This document shows, one piece after another, positions 11,439-22,800 of a stretch of DNA of 64,000 bases. Each line of letters begins with the position of its first letter. The first letter of the stretch is position 1. Under the pieces are notes generated by a model, which made no database searches, was not told the origin of the DNA, and saw nothing but the letters and a program-made list of their open reading frames with translations. The translations under genes and the position numbers were made by a program. Source of the DNA: Onchocerca volvulus (Eukaryota > Nematoda > Chromadorea > Rhabditida > Onchocercidae); NCBI GenBank assembly GCA_000499405.2, contig HG738137.1:5270001-5334000 (forward strand), given 5' to 3'.

Positions 11439-12666
11439 TTATTATATTTTCGATTTTCGGTAAAGAAAACCTTCGAATATCGGTTCATCTGTAAATTGAA
11501 GCGAAGCATTTTTCATGACATTGATTTTTCTAGTGATCATAATTTCAAGCAAAAGTTTCTAGACTTGTAACATTAATGAGGGGGAATGAATGTGGAGAAT
11601 TACGGAAAATACATTTTAAAGTTTTTGAAGAATAAGTTTCTTATTGTTAGATCAGTGGATTTACTTGAAAATGTTTGCATTGTACAGGTTGAAATCCAAC
11701 AGGTCGGACTCCGAACAGGTAGTTGTACTTCAGTTGTTGGGTTATTTACTTAAAATTTGGGAATGGCTTTGGAGTTTGATTCATCGCAAATTTTTCTCAG
11801 AATTAAATTTTGCATAACTTGCAAAGTTACTTTTCTCATGAATTATTATTTAATTGACTGTCTTTATCAGTATCGCACAAATCTGATGTTATTGCTTACC
11901 TATATTAATGGCGAGCTGTCGAATATCCATATATAGCCACAAATACGTAACCAGCCGAGTAGTTCTGTGCTGATTTTAAAAAATAATGGGATTGATGAGA
12001 AGAATTGGAATTAAAACACTGAGTTGATGAACAGCTTGCCCGCTGAATGCATTACATGACCTTCCATTTTCGATTTTTGTAATCATCTAGATGGCTTGAA
12101 TTGACTGTCAAGAAGCGGATTTACAACGTACTGCTGCAGTGATTTGGACATATCTTTCTTGGCGATTTCAGAGAGCTTGAAGCATATAGGGAATAGTGGA
12201 GAGCACTGCACTGAATTTTGAATAAAGGCTTGATATATCGAATAATCTCTTCTCAATATTAATATAGAAAGATATGAACTGACGCGATATATTCCATATA
12301 AGATGTTACATTTTCTGAATTTGGAGCTCGATGAGGGCTAATTTCAATAATTAATTGTTTCTGCTTAGTATCGATATTCTGTATGAATAAAAATGTAGAT
12401 GTTCGTTGTTCTAAATCTAATTCTCCAGAATTCTCCACCTCTTGCTTTGAAATTTTGATGCAGCGTTGCATTAGAATAGGCGATTGTTTTTATAGAGACA
12501 TATCTACTATTATGAGATATTAAACCTGTGACAGCTAAAATTAAATGTGCATACTGCATCTATTGACCATGCTACATTCTGTAATAAAATGAGCGTGACC
12601 TTGAGTATGCAACGCTTGATATTTCATGTAAAGGAAGTGAAAGTGAATTGCACGTTGTTCGAATGA

Positions 12667-12837
12667 GTAACGACCATCACAGTTAAGAAGACGAGAGCTA
12701 TCACTGACGCGGCATCGCGGGTGAGATTGCTAGCATGCGGCAGAACGCTGGGAGATGCCGGGTTGGCTGCAGGATTGATGAAGACAGGCGATGTATGCAT
12801 CACTGCAGTGCTTTTTTGTTTATTTATTACTTTGTGA
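12667..12837 (+). other. GC-rich open frame without start codon
   Basis: A pocket of much higher GC than its surroundings (about 12690-12790) is open for 56 codons in one frame and reads as plausible protein (for example GRTLGDAGLAAGLMKTGD), but no ATG or splice context supports it. I do not recognise it. It may be the promoter or CpG-rich 5' region of the downstream chimeric gene, or an exon fragment. Confidence 0.2.
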
Positions 12838-13107
12838 GGAATGCAGTTGCGTCGCAGAAATATCGAATATTCTCACGATAGTGTATAATAAAATGTTTCG
12901 TTTAAGCTATTTATGGGTTACTTCATTGACTTCCAATATTAAGTCGCGTTTTGGATTGCCTCTTTGTCGAATTTTCGGAGAAAAATAATTCAGGAAGAGG
13001 TTTGTTTGTTATGATTAATATGTTGTAAACCTCCCCCACTATCAATATCAAACATTATTCAATAAAAAGGGCTTTTTCTAACTGACCAGTTTTTTTCTTC
13101 GATCAGT

Positions 13108-13281
13108 ATGTATATCAGTGTCTTCCAGACAGTAGCATTGACAGGATCAGTATCAGCGACAGTTCAATCCCAGTTCAACTTCGAAGAAGTTTCGACAGTA
13201 CGAGCGACATTTCAGCAGGAGAACAGCAGTGGTGGAGCGGAAAGAGAACGGCAGTCACAAAAGGAAAGTGCAACAACGTAG
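13108..13281 (+). CDS. Small ORF, 57 aa, upstream of chimeric Sp gene
   Basis: ATG follows a CAG acceptor-like site by one nucleotide. The first about 17 residues (MYISVFQTVALTGSVSA) resemble a weak signal peptide; the rest is polar, Ser/Gln/Glu-rich, and base composition is more even than in the flanks. No similarity is recognised. The frame cannot be spliced in frame to the ORF at 13513 using the acceptor at 13481. It may be a short secreted peptide, an upstream ORF in the 5' UTR of the chimeric gene, or chance. Confidence 0.25.
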   Translation: MYISVFQTVALTGSVSATVQSQFNFEEVSTVRATFQQENSSGGAERERQSQKESATT

Positions 13282-13470
13282 TGAGCAGTCAACTGTTTTT
13301 CTCATCCTCCAGTGCAATTGGCGGTGGAATTGAGCTGTGTTGATTGGCCTGTGTTTGAATTGAAATATTTCTTTGGTGTTTTTTATTTTTTGTTTTTTCT
13401 TTGTTTCTTAATTCGTATTTTTTCCTTTTTTAATGTTTTGTAATTTTGTATGTTTTTGTTATAACTTCCT

Positions 13471-13481
13471 TCTTTTTTCAG
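13471..13481 (+). promoter_or_regulatory. Acceptor upstream of chimeric Sp gene start
   Basis: TCTTTTTTCAG, a near-ideal nematode 3' splice site, 31 nt before the ATG at 13513. It serves either a 5' UTR intron or spliced-leader addition, and supports 13513 as the true start. Confidence 0.55.
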
Positions 13482-13512
13482 TGCAATCGATCTGCTTTAG
13501 TTCATCCGAATA

Positions 13513-14611
13513 ATGCCTCGCAGAAAATCAAACTTAGGTCGTCGTACTCGCGCAGCGGAAGCAATGCGACGATTGGCTGCAAATAAAACTGAGGAAGAAC
13601 GCGCATCAACGAACGAGCAGAACAGACAAAGAATGGCTCGAAAACGTACCAAGAAGACAGTAGAGCGAGATGCAACCAGACTTCAGGATGCGCAGTTGCG
13701 AGCACGGCGATCGTGTTCTGCAGCTTCAGATCTTCGTTCTGAACAGAATGAACGCAAAAGATCAAACTCAGGTCGTCGTACTTGCGGAACGCAAGCAATA
13801 CGACGATTGATTGCAAATGAAGCTGAAGAACGGACATCAGCGAATGAGCGAAAAAGACAAAGAATAGCTCAAATACATGTCAAGAAAGCAGCAGAGAGAC
13901 ATACAGCTGGACTTGAGAATGCACGGTTGCGAGCATGGCGATCGTGTTCTGCGCCTTCAGATCTGCTTCGTTCTCATCAGAATGAACGCGAAGAATACAA
14001 GCTGCAGAAAATTCCGAAAAGAACTGCGTGTGATTGCCCAAACTGTCAAAACAGCACTAACAATAAGTTGTAAGCTTCTCCATCGCTCTTGGTTCTCTTA
14101 CAGAAAATAATTGTGAATTCCGAATAAATGGGAATTTTATAATGTTACAGGTATTTTGTTTTTTCAGTTGTGTCTGACTAGATACTGATTGTATTCTCTT
14201 TCAGGGTAAAAAATGGTAAAAAGAAACGTTTGCATATTTGTCACTTATGTGAAAAAACCTACGGGAAGACATCACATTTGCGAGCGCATTTAGTAGTACA
14301 TACAGGACAAAAACCATTTGCATGCGATTGGGCAGATTGTCAAAAAAGGTTTACACGTTCCGATGAATTACAGCGACATCGCAGGATACATACTGGTTTG
14401 TATGCATTTTGTAGTTTCCAATTTTTTAGATAAACTCCGAATTTGGTATGCAATAGATTTTTCAGGTGAAAAACGTTTTGCCTGTGGTAACTGTGGCAAG
14501 AAATTTATGCGATCAGATCATTTAACGAAACACGAAAAGACGCATTCAATAGTACCTGGACATGACAATTTAAAATTAAGGGCACGAGTACATAGATCTA
14601 ATGGACAGTAG
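13513..14611 (+). CDS. Chimeric Sp-type zinc-finger protein with STPR-like repeats
   Basis: Probable DNA-binding nuclear protein. Exons 13513-14069, 14205-14395, 14466-14611 give 297 aa. Residues about 173-297 are a copy of the Sp gene's C-terminal half: Buttonhead box CDCPNC at 173-178 and three fingers at about 198-218, 226-248, 256-276 with all zinc ligands and recognition helices kept. Residues 1-163 are unrelated to the parent: basic, Arg/Ala/Glu-rich, with repeats of 23 residues (for example KT at 25-26 and again at 48-49) in two 78-residue blocks. The 23-residue period and RxR-rich look resemble the STPR domain of silkworm FMBP-1, itself a DNA-binding repeat; that family link is my inference. 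Intron phases match the parent. The reading frame is intact, so it is not an evident pseudogene. It stops 33 codons earlier after finger 3 than the parent. Confidence 0.75.
13537..14004 (+). repeat. 234-bp internal tandem duplication (coding)
   Basis: Both copies begin GGTCGTCGTACT, at 13537 and 13771, and each encodes one block with two 23-residue STPR-like units plus a Ser-rich spacer (RSCSAASDL and RSCSAPSDL). The second copy has diverged and is one or a few codons different in length, but stays in frame. Confidence 0.85.
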
Positions 14612-15872
14612 TAGTATGAGAGGAAGTTAATTCATTACAAAGAATCTTATCACTACACAACAGCCATTATCATTAGTTTAAATTAATAGTGATATCTGCT
14701 GTGCATGAAATGTTCCATATAATGTCCTATACAATGTGAATTTAAAATCAGGCAGAGATCTAGGGTATTTTACAACAATTTTGAATGTAGAAAGTATCAT
14801 TTTTAAATAGCTAAGAAACTTGTAAAGATTTCTTAGTCTGATAAGATTTATATTTTTTGAAAAATTCATAATTTTATGTGTTGAATTTTTCCCCAAATAT
14901 CCAGTGATAATTGTTTGGTTTTGTTGTTCATAATTTTTTTTTTTTTTATCACTGCATTTAAGAGGCGCTGTCTTTTTTCAAAAATTTATGCAATATTCGG
15001 TGTAAATTCTTTCATTTAAATTTTAGTTAGAACGTATATTTTCTGTTGTTGATGAATTTCAAAAATTTATTTAAAACTTATCTATGATTAAAGGTGATCT
15101 TGTTTTGTGTAAAAAGCAAATCGGCATCACAAGTATTGGGATTTCCTTTTATTATGTTCCACATAATATTTTTCATTATATTTTCATTTGTTGTTCGTTT
15201 TTCATTTGTTTCACATAATATTTTTCATTATATTTTCATTTGTTGTTCGTTTCTGATCGCCCCTTAAATATTTGTTCTCATAATTTTATATTATCTGATC
15301 ATTACAGTTGTAGTTACTTGTGGCATCTTTATTATATTGTGACCTAATGATGCTGATATATGCTCACTTTGAAAATAATTAACTTTTGTCTTATTTCTCA
15401 AAAAGACTGAACCATTTCAGGGGCGGAAACGAATTCTCTTGTTGTAATTCTGAAAATTTAAGTTACTTCGCACTTGTTTGATTTTTGTAACTCTTAATAG
15501 TCTTTGTATCACTTTTGCAATATCTCATAAATTGCTATGTTTTGTGAAAATAAATTATTGCGGTTTTCGAATTTCGATAAAGAAACCCTTTTAATGTCGG
15601 TTTATCTGTAAATTGAAACGAAGCATTTCTCATGATATTAACTCTCCTGATGACTATATTTTAAGCAAGAAGTTCCTAGACTTGTGACATTAATGAAGGA
15701 GGATGCAATGATAAGATGGGGAATTATGGAAAGTACATTTCAGGATTTTTGAATAAATCTTTATTTTAAACTGCTTGAAAATAATTGCATCGGAGTTGTA
15801 CGAGTTAGAGTCCGGCAGTCACACCCCAAGGAAATACGATACTTCAGTTGTGGGATTATTCATTCCAAACTT
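14001..15872 (+). repeat. Segmental duplication, second copy, part 1
   Basis: Matches 9735-11752 in the same orientation: zinc-finger exons, introns and about 1.2 kb of 3' flank including the shared poly(A)-signal context. The homology stops at about 15872 and resumes at about 18780. Confidence 0.8.
15160..15252 (+). repeat. 52-bp tandem duplication
   Basis: CACATAATATTTTTCATTAT starts at 15160 and 15212, followed by the same TTTTCATTTGTTGTTCGTTT run. It is present once in the parent copy near 11100-11140, so it arose after the segmental duplication. Confidence 0.8.
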
Positions 15873-17343
15873 TTGTTCTTTACTTTTGAACATGTAAGCA
15901 TATCTGTAAAGTTCTAATAGAAAACTAATGATTAGAAGTCTGAATTTTAATAAGTTTGCGTTCGAGGGAAGAAGGGGGGAAGAGATCTGATGTCGATTAA
16001 AATCTTTTTATTTGAAAGATTGCAATGCTTTTCTTGCTATATAACTAATCTCATGCAGAAAGAATTAAAGTCATTCTATATTCTTCATAATATTCATTGA
16101 AAATTTCCGCGAGTAATTTTTTGCCTCACATACATTGCTTGTTTATTTGTTTGGAAAAGATTTTCATTTTAATTCGAACAAAATAAATTATTTTAATTTG
16201 TCTTCTTTCATTTTTTAAATTCAAACAAAATAAATTATTTCGAATTACTTCTTCCTAAGTATTGCAAAATTTTGGTACATTGACAGTCTATTACATAATT
16301 TGTATAAAAGATCATTCAAATTTTTCATTTTTATACGTGTTTTCATCCCAAGTTTTAATACACCTTTATAAAGAGATCTATTATTGTTGGCACTTCTACT
16401 TGGAATAGGGAAGACTTCGAACCAATTTTCACCTCATAAGTCCGCTGCTTTAAGTCTTTCTAAGAAATCCGGTGAATTCATCGATATAATAACCATTTCA
16501 TGGGGCGTAGACAGTACGGAATTTCTTATTTTCATTGTGGAGTGAACATTAGTTTCACGGACCGTCTCGAGAAGAGCACTGTTTTCAATGAATTCAATGA
16601 AGTAGGGATGTGATGAATTGTGGAGTAGCTGTGTAGTGTGTTTGATTGAGTGGTGAACAATTTAGAGGATAAAAAATGTTACGAATGTTGCTAGGAGAGT
16701 GTATGCCACGTAACGAATATTGCTAGGAAAGTGTATGCCACGTAACGAATATTGCTAGGAGAGTGTATGCCACGTAACGAATATTGCTAGGAGAGTGTAT
16801 GCCACGTAACGAATATTGCTAGGAGAGTGTATGCCACGTAACGAATACTGCTAGGAGAGTTGTCACGTAGAACGAGCGTTACAAGTGTGCTAGCCACATA
16901 TCTGCGTATGTATATTTTGAGATAGTTCGCAGCCAAGTCATACTTTACTTCTTCGCTTCACGCTCAAGTGTATGGCTGTTTCCTTCGTTTTGGTTTTAAG
17001 ACATTTTGCGTGTCTTTCCATTATTGATGCATTAGATTTGATCTTTTTTTTTTCTTTGTGACATATTTTTCCGGACCAGCGGTAATTACTTCTCTTGATA
17101 ACAGGCCACTTGTAGTTACTTCCTCTCCTTCCATATATTGCTATAATTGAAAAATATTATTTAAGAGTATGAATAATATTTTCTGTCGAATAACATGTTA
17201 TATGCATGTGATTGCGAATTGCTATAGTGATGAATTATCAAGTTCTTTTTTCAAGTATGTTTTCAAGCTGACCAGCTTTTTGCTCATGTTTGTTAATAGA
17301 TATATCTTTCAGACATTTGCAAGGTGACGAATAATAAGAGACG
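15873..17343. other. Non-coding stretch upstream of rps-19
   Basis: No gene is seen. It contains a diverged 47-bp direct repeat (16171 and 16218, AAC/AAAATAAATTATTT type), the 32-bp minisatellite at 16681, and the rps-19 promoter and 5' UTR. It is the left part of the segment that interrupts the second copy of the Sp duplication. Confidence 0.5.
16681..16869 (+). repeat. 32-bp minisatellite, about six copies
   Basis: Copies start at 16681, 16713, 16745, 16777, 16809 and 16841; the unit begins ACGAATATTGCTAGGAGAGT and ends GTATGCCACGTA. The middle copies are nearly identical; the last is truncated. Each unit holds GCCACGTAAC. It lies about 475 bp upstream of the rps-19 start codon. It may be a promoter element array or a neutral repeat. 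Confidence 0.9.
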
Positions 17344-18309
17344 ATGGTTAAACCGACTAGTGTTAAGGATGTTGATCAGCATGAAATGGTTGGCCATATT
17401 GCGCATTTTTTAAAAAAAAGTGGGAAAATCAAAGTACCTGATTGGTCAGATCTCGTAAAAATGGGAAGTTACAAAGAACTTGCACCTGTTGATGCCGATT
17501 GGTACTACACCAGAACTGCTAGCATTGCACGCCGGCTTTATATTCGATCTCCAACAGGTACTCGAATTCCTCAGTTTTTATTTTTTTCAGTATGTTGAGT
17601 GAATACTATCACTCTTGTAGAATATAAGAATAATTTTTTGTAAAATACAAGAATAATATTCAACAGATACAAAAAAAAAAGCTTTTCATGAATGGATTGG
17701 TCACTTGATTGATTTTATGTGATATGCTTCGCTTTGTGTTAATGCAAATTTCACTTAAAAACTTCTATGAAACATTATCAGGAAGCTTATGTCTCTGAAA
17801 TCACTACATTTCATGATATCCGAGGTTATTTTCTTCCTCATAGAACTTCATTTATAGGAGTTGGTGCATTGCGGCGCGTTTATGGCGGAAGTAAACGACG
17901 AGGAGTAGCACCAAATCATTTCTCAAAAGCCTCTGGTTCTGTTATTCGAAAGGCGCTGCAAACATTGGAGGCCATAAAATGGGTTGAGAAACATCCGGAG
18001 GGTAATGGCCGAATACTTTCCCGACAGGTATGGTCATTTATATTTGAAGATAAGAGAGTATGTTTATAAGTCCATTATAATTCAGAACGTTTCCATAAAG
18101 CAGTAATTGTTTCCAAAGCATTTTTTAAAAATTTTCTAAAGTAAAAAACTAGTGATGGAACAGTAGTTGTTTTTCATATGAAACAATTATTTTTATCAAG
18201 TTTATGAGCTCGTCAGTTTTCGACTGATGATTTTATTAAGGGACGAAAAGATTTGGATCGAATTGCTGCGCAAATACGCCAAAATAATACGATGGAGCTG
18301 GAACAATAG
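17344..18309 (+). CDS. rps-19: 40S ribosomal protein S19
   Basis: Small-subunit ribosomal protein needed for 18S rRNA maturation. Three exons: 17344-17557, 17858-18027, 18241-18309, giving 150 aa (human 145). Diagnostic segments are [20 protein letters not shown] near the N-terminus, [20 protein letters not shown], the [20 protein letters not shown] core and [12 protein letters not shown] near the C-terminus. Exon 3 follows TTATTAAG. Poly(A) signal at 18481. The introns show it is not a processed retrocopy. The gene sits inside the second copy of the Sp segmental duplication; no second rps-19 is seen in the window. Identification is secure. Confidence 0.95.
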
Positions 18310-18480
18310 ACAACAAAGGCAATAAGTGATTACCCTTAATTTGTTTTTTCTTGTTATATATACTATGATAGTTAGTTCTGCAAAACGACTGTTTTCGAAA
18401 TTTCCAGAATCCGAGTTCAATTCATTTGATTTACAACTGGAACTAAGTTGCTGTTGTTACCTATGCTTTATAAATTGTTG

Positions 18481-18486
18481 AATAAA
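18481..18486 (+). terminator. AATAAA poly(A) signal of rps-19
   Basis: Canonical AATAAA 172 nt after the rps-19 stop codon; no other candidate lies between. Confidence 0.55.
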
Positions 18487-18779
18487 ATCCATTAAATCCA
18501 TTAACAAATGTTTTCTTTTGTATTGCTGGCGAAATATAAGTCAACGACTTATTTTTTTATCGCGTATAATTTTTGATTAGACATTTAATGTGTTAGTACT
18601 TTATGTGAAAAACATAAGCTAGAAAGTGTGAGAAATTGAAGATTTCAGGAAAATATAATTTATCTGCTTACTTGAATCAAGATTTGTTAATGTCGCGGGG
18701 ATCTTTGTTTCTCCGATTTTTTTTTTAATCTTGAATCGATAAACATATTTTTTGAAATCTGAAAGTAGGTTTAATATTT

Positions 18780-19300
18780 TAATTTATCACGAATTTTTTC
18801 CAAAATTAAATTTTGTATAACTTGCGAAATTACTTTCGTCATAAATTATTGTTTTACTGACCGTTTTATCAGTGTTCTGAAATCTGATGATGTCGGTTAC
18901 CTATATTTGCAATGAATGTCGAGTTTTCATGCATAGCCATAAATACTGAAAGTAACCAGCCGAGCAGTTCTGTGTTATGATTTTAAAAATAATGGGAATG
19001 ATGAGGATTTATTGGTGAACAGCTTGCCCATTAAATGCATTACAGACCTATCATTTTCGATTTCATTATTCGTCCAAATAGCTTGAATTGATCGTCAGGA
19101 AGCGGATTTACAACATACTACCTGCAATTATTTGGGAAATTTTGCGCCTTGATGATTTCAAAGAGCTTGAAGCATATAAGGATAATGGAGAGCACTGCAT
19201 CGAATCTTGAATAAATGCTTGATATATCGGGGAATCTTTTCAGTATTACTATAGAAAGATATGAACTGACAAGATAAATTCCAATTACAATTTCCGGATT
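18780..19300 (+). repeat. Segmental duplication, second copy, part 2
   Basis: Matches about 11785-12315 in the same order and strand, including AACCAGCCGAG-AGTTCTGTG and CTTGAAGCATATA segments and ending near TATAGAAAGATATGAACTGAC. It is separated from part 1 by the 2.9-kb rps-19 segment. No coding sequence. Confidence 0.8.
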
Positions 19301-19749
19301 TTTTTGCTAATATGTCATCTTTTTGTTGCTGAATTGACTTTGAATAATTGAATTTGTTTTAATCAATATTTCCTTATTTCCATGACTTTGTACACACATC
19401 GCCAGCACAGTTTGCATAATGATATGCTTTAAATGTCGTTTAACCATAGTTTCGATTGCTTAAGATCAATGGATAGAAAGAAATGGGATTTAATATAATT
19501 AAAATTGTATATTCATGATGGCCGAAAAAAATGCATGCCATAGATCAAAAAAGATCCAAGAACGTATGAAACTAGTAACATGTAAAATATTATTTTCGCA
19601 AAAAAAATGGTCCATTACGACAATGCATTATTCCAGATTTTTTTCGATGTACCGTAATCTCTGAGCAGTTTCAGGCTTAACGCTTTTAGCTTTGAAATGC
19701 TTCAATTTAAGAGTGACATCGGCAATTGGAGGCATTCTTAATTATTGTA

Positions 19750-19817
19750 AACACGTGCTCATTCAGTCCCAACTGTTAATGGGAACACGTGCTCATTCAT
19801 TCCTAACTGTTAATAAA
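19750..19817 (+). promoter_or_regulatory. Two 34-bp repeats with E-boxes upstream of PPIP5K
   Basis: The repeat starts at 19750 and 19784; each copy carries a perfect palindromic E-box CACGTG (19752-19757 and 19786-19791) and a nearby AACTGTTAAT. The pair ends 21 nt before the PPIP5K start codon, so it is promoter-proximal or in the 5' UTR. CACGTG is bound by bHLH factors such as TFEB/HLH-30 and Myc/Mad types. Binding here is inferred from the motif alone. Confidence 0.5.
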
Positions 19818-19838
19818 GTATAAAAATTTTACTGCATT

Positions 19839-22800
19839 ATGCCAGCACTATTATCGACTCGTGAATCAGCAAAAAAGGTTAGCCTAGATTATTTAATTGG
19901 TTAATTTTCTAGGTCATTTGGGGAAAAAATATCGAAACATTGGGATTGTTTTCAATTTATAAAATTATCGATGAACATATCAAATGAATGTATTGACGTT
20001 AGGTATTAAACTTTTATCATATAAAATGTTTAAAATCATATCATATTATCAGTGATCGGAACATTCCTAATTAGAAAATTCCCCTTGAGATGCCGGTAAA
20101 ATTTGGAAGTCGAATTAACTAAAGCAAATTTTTGGTTTACTTTTTTTTTTTTTTGAGTTGCACTGTATTTCGAGTCATTTATTTTCTGAAATCTATCGAG
20201 GCATTGGACGATTCTTTTCAGGCATATTGTTTTAACATTCTGTTTCCGATATTTTTGAACGTTACTTTTTTTAATATTTGGTTATATTGACTTCATAAAA
20301 ATAGTAACATAAAGTTAAAATTTCCTGCTAAAATCCGATAGAGAAAAAAATCGGATTTTGGATAAATTCAATGCAGTTATTTTATTATCTCTTTTTTTAT
20401 TTACTGAAGATAATAATCGGAGTTTGTACGATGAAAAGGAAGGCAACAAGCAAACCGATGCAAGAAATCATGGCAAAAATAGTTGAATACTATGCGGTAT
20501 GTTTCCAGCTCTATAATAATTTTTGTAGGCAATTTTCAAGTGTCTGCAGCATCAATAATTTTTTTTTTTTCAAGCACATAAATGTAACAGTTTGCATCTT
20601 ATATTTTTTGTTTATTATGCGGTATTATTGCTACGCATTTATTGTAACAGAAATGAGAGTCCGATATTTCAGGATTGGTTGGAATTTGTAATATTTCCTG
20701 AAGAGGTAATACTGAATGAGCCAGTTGAACGATGGCCTATTTGTGATTGTTTAATCAGTTTTCATGCAACTGATTTTCCTTTGCATAAAGCTATTGAATA
20801 TGAACGTTTAAGGCATCCATATGTTATTAATGACTTATATAGACAATATGATTTGGTGGGTTTATTTCGATATTGTAAAATATTTAGAGCTAATTTCTCA
20901 ATTCAACTGTAGTTTATTTTTTTTAAAAGCTTAATAACTTATTCGGTCAGTGACATGACATGAATGTGCTGAAATGGCCATCTGCTTACATTGTAATTTT
21001 ACTTTCTAATTTTTCAGTTTTTTATTCTTTTAGCATGATATTTCGTATTCACTGAATTTGAAAATTTTTCAGTTAGATCGACGCAAAGTTTTCAGAGCTT
21101 TGGCTTGCGCAGGTATTGAGCATCCTCGTCATGGTGTTCTCTTACGAAATAAAGAAGGAGAAGTTGGCAAGTTCATTTTGAGATTTTTATATTTTTCTTA
21201 TGTTACTGTTAATTTCAAGTTCATTATTCTTATGTTTCATATGTATTTTCGATATATTTCCTAAAAAAATTTTTTGTTGAGAAGGCACGTTGAAGGAATT
21301 TAGCGATCACATTGAGGTGAACGGAATGGTATTCAACAAGCCGTTTGTGGAGAAGCCATTGTCTGCTGAGGATCATAATGTATACATCTATTATCCAAGT
21401 TCCGTTGGTGGTGGCTCACAGCGTTTGTTCAGAAAGGTGATTAGTATTATTTACATTACGTTAGAGAAAAAAATGTGAATAAATTTTCCAGACTGCAAAC
21501 TTTGCGAAAAGGCTGGGAGCATAGTGATAGTTGTTATTTCATGTTGATGCATATAAGATAGAAAAGATACTATTTCTATGCATGTAACTACAGCCGGATC
21601 TCTCATGGATGAATATTTTCAGATATAAAAATATAATTGTTCTTAGTCATATCAATTAAAAATCAAATTCATAACAATTAATTAGGAATAAATTTACAAT
21701 GGCTTTGCATATTGTTGTGATACTACATTTTTATATTTGAAATACCACAGTGAAACTGAAAACTACTTAGTCATGTTCTCTGCATTATATTTGATATGTT
21801 CATAAATCTATTTTATCCCCTTTATGGTATGTTTTGTATGTCAACATTTTTATTCCGGAATAGTCTGAAATCTTATGTAGAATAAATATCTAAGCAAAAT
21901 TAAAGACAATTATGTGTGGCTAAACTGTTTCAAAAATATTGTAAGAAATAAACTGTTCAAAATCAGTTCCGAATCGTAGCTTAGGGTTATGAACAATTCA
22001 TTACAACTTTTAATTTATATTTAACTTTTGAAAAATTGAAAGTATGAGGATTTTTTCCCTCTTTCTGTGAAATATTTGATTGAAGGAACTTCAGAGTGAG
22101 TGATTTTATATATAAATGAATATTATTTTGTTGAGGCTTCCTTCGAAAAATATTTTCAGGTTTTTTTTTTGTATTTTATAGATAAACAATCGTAGTAGTT
22201 GGTATTCTCCGGTAAGCACAGTTCGACGAGAAGGTTCTTATATTTACGAAGATTTCATACCAGCAGATGGCACTGATGTTAAGGTATTATTCGAAATTAT
22301 AGTGAAGTAAGATAATAATGGATGATTTAGATGATAAACTTTTGAGAATCTTTGTATCCATATATTTCGGTCCAGGTTTATGCTGTGGGTCCGTATTATG
22401 CTCATGCAGAAGCTAGAAAAGCACCTGGTTTGGATGGAAAAGTTGAACGTGATTCGCATGGAAAAGAAGTGCGTTATCCAGTAATTTTGAGCAGCAAGGA
22501 AAAGCTGATCGCAAGAAAAGTTGTTATGGCGTTTGGGGTAAGTTTGCAGAAAATCATAAAGCATTGGTTTGCGCAACACCTATCATTTATTTATTTTAAG
22601 TACCGGCAACAATTTTTAACTAAATGGAAAGCTTTTTTCTTGCAGCAAACTGTTTGTGGCTTTGATTTGCTGCGTGCAAATGGCAAATCTTTCGTATGTG
22701 ATGTCAATGGATTCTCATTTGTCAAAACTTCAAAAAAATATTATGAAGACACGGCAAAAATTCTAGGAAATACTATATTACGGCGATTGGCATCATCAAT

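Larger units (their letters stand above)
9735..12315 (+). repeat. Segmental duplication, parent copy
   Basis: From the end of Sp exon 5 (about 9735) to about 12315 this sequence matches a second copy at about 14001-15872 plus 18780-19300. The match covers the Buttonhead box, both zinc-finger exons with their introns, and about 1.8 kb beyond the stop codon. Coding parts are nearly identical; non-coding parts are visibly diverged with indels. The parent lacks the 2.9 kb that splits the second copy: its break falls at about 11752-11785. Confidence 0.85.

Noticed and set aside
13502..13837. 111-codon minus-strand frame
   Set aside because: Shadow of the repetitive, Arg-rich chimeric Sp exon on the + strand; its internal repeat simply mirrors the 234-bp duplication.
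16681..16869. CRISPR array
   Set aside because: Units are directly adjacent with no unique spacers, in a eukaryotic genome; it is a minisatellite.
17344..18309. rps-19 as a processed retrocopy inserted in the duplication
   Set aside because: It has two introns with proper splice phases and a normal poly(A) signal, so it is a genomic gene copy.
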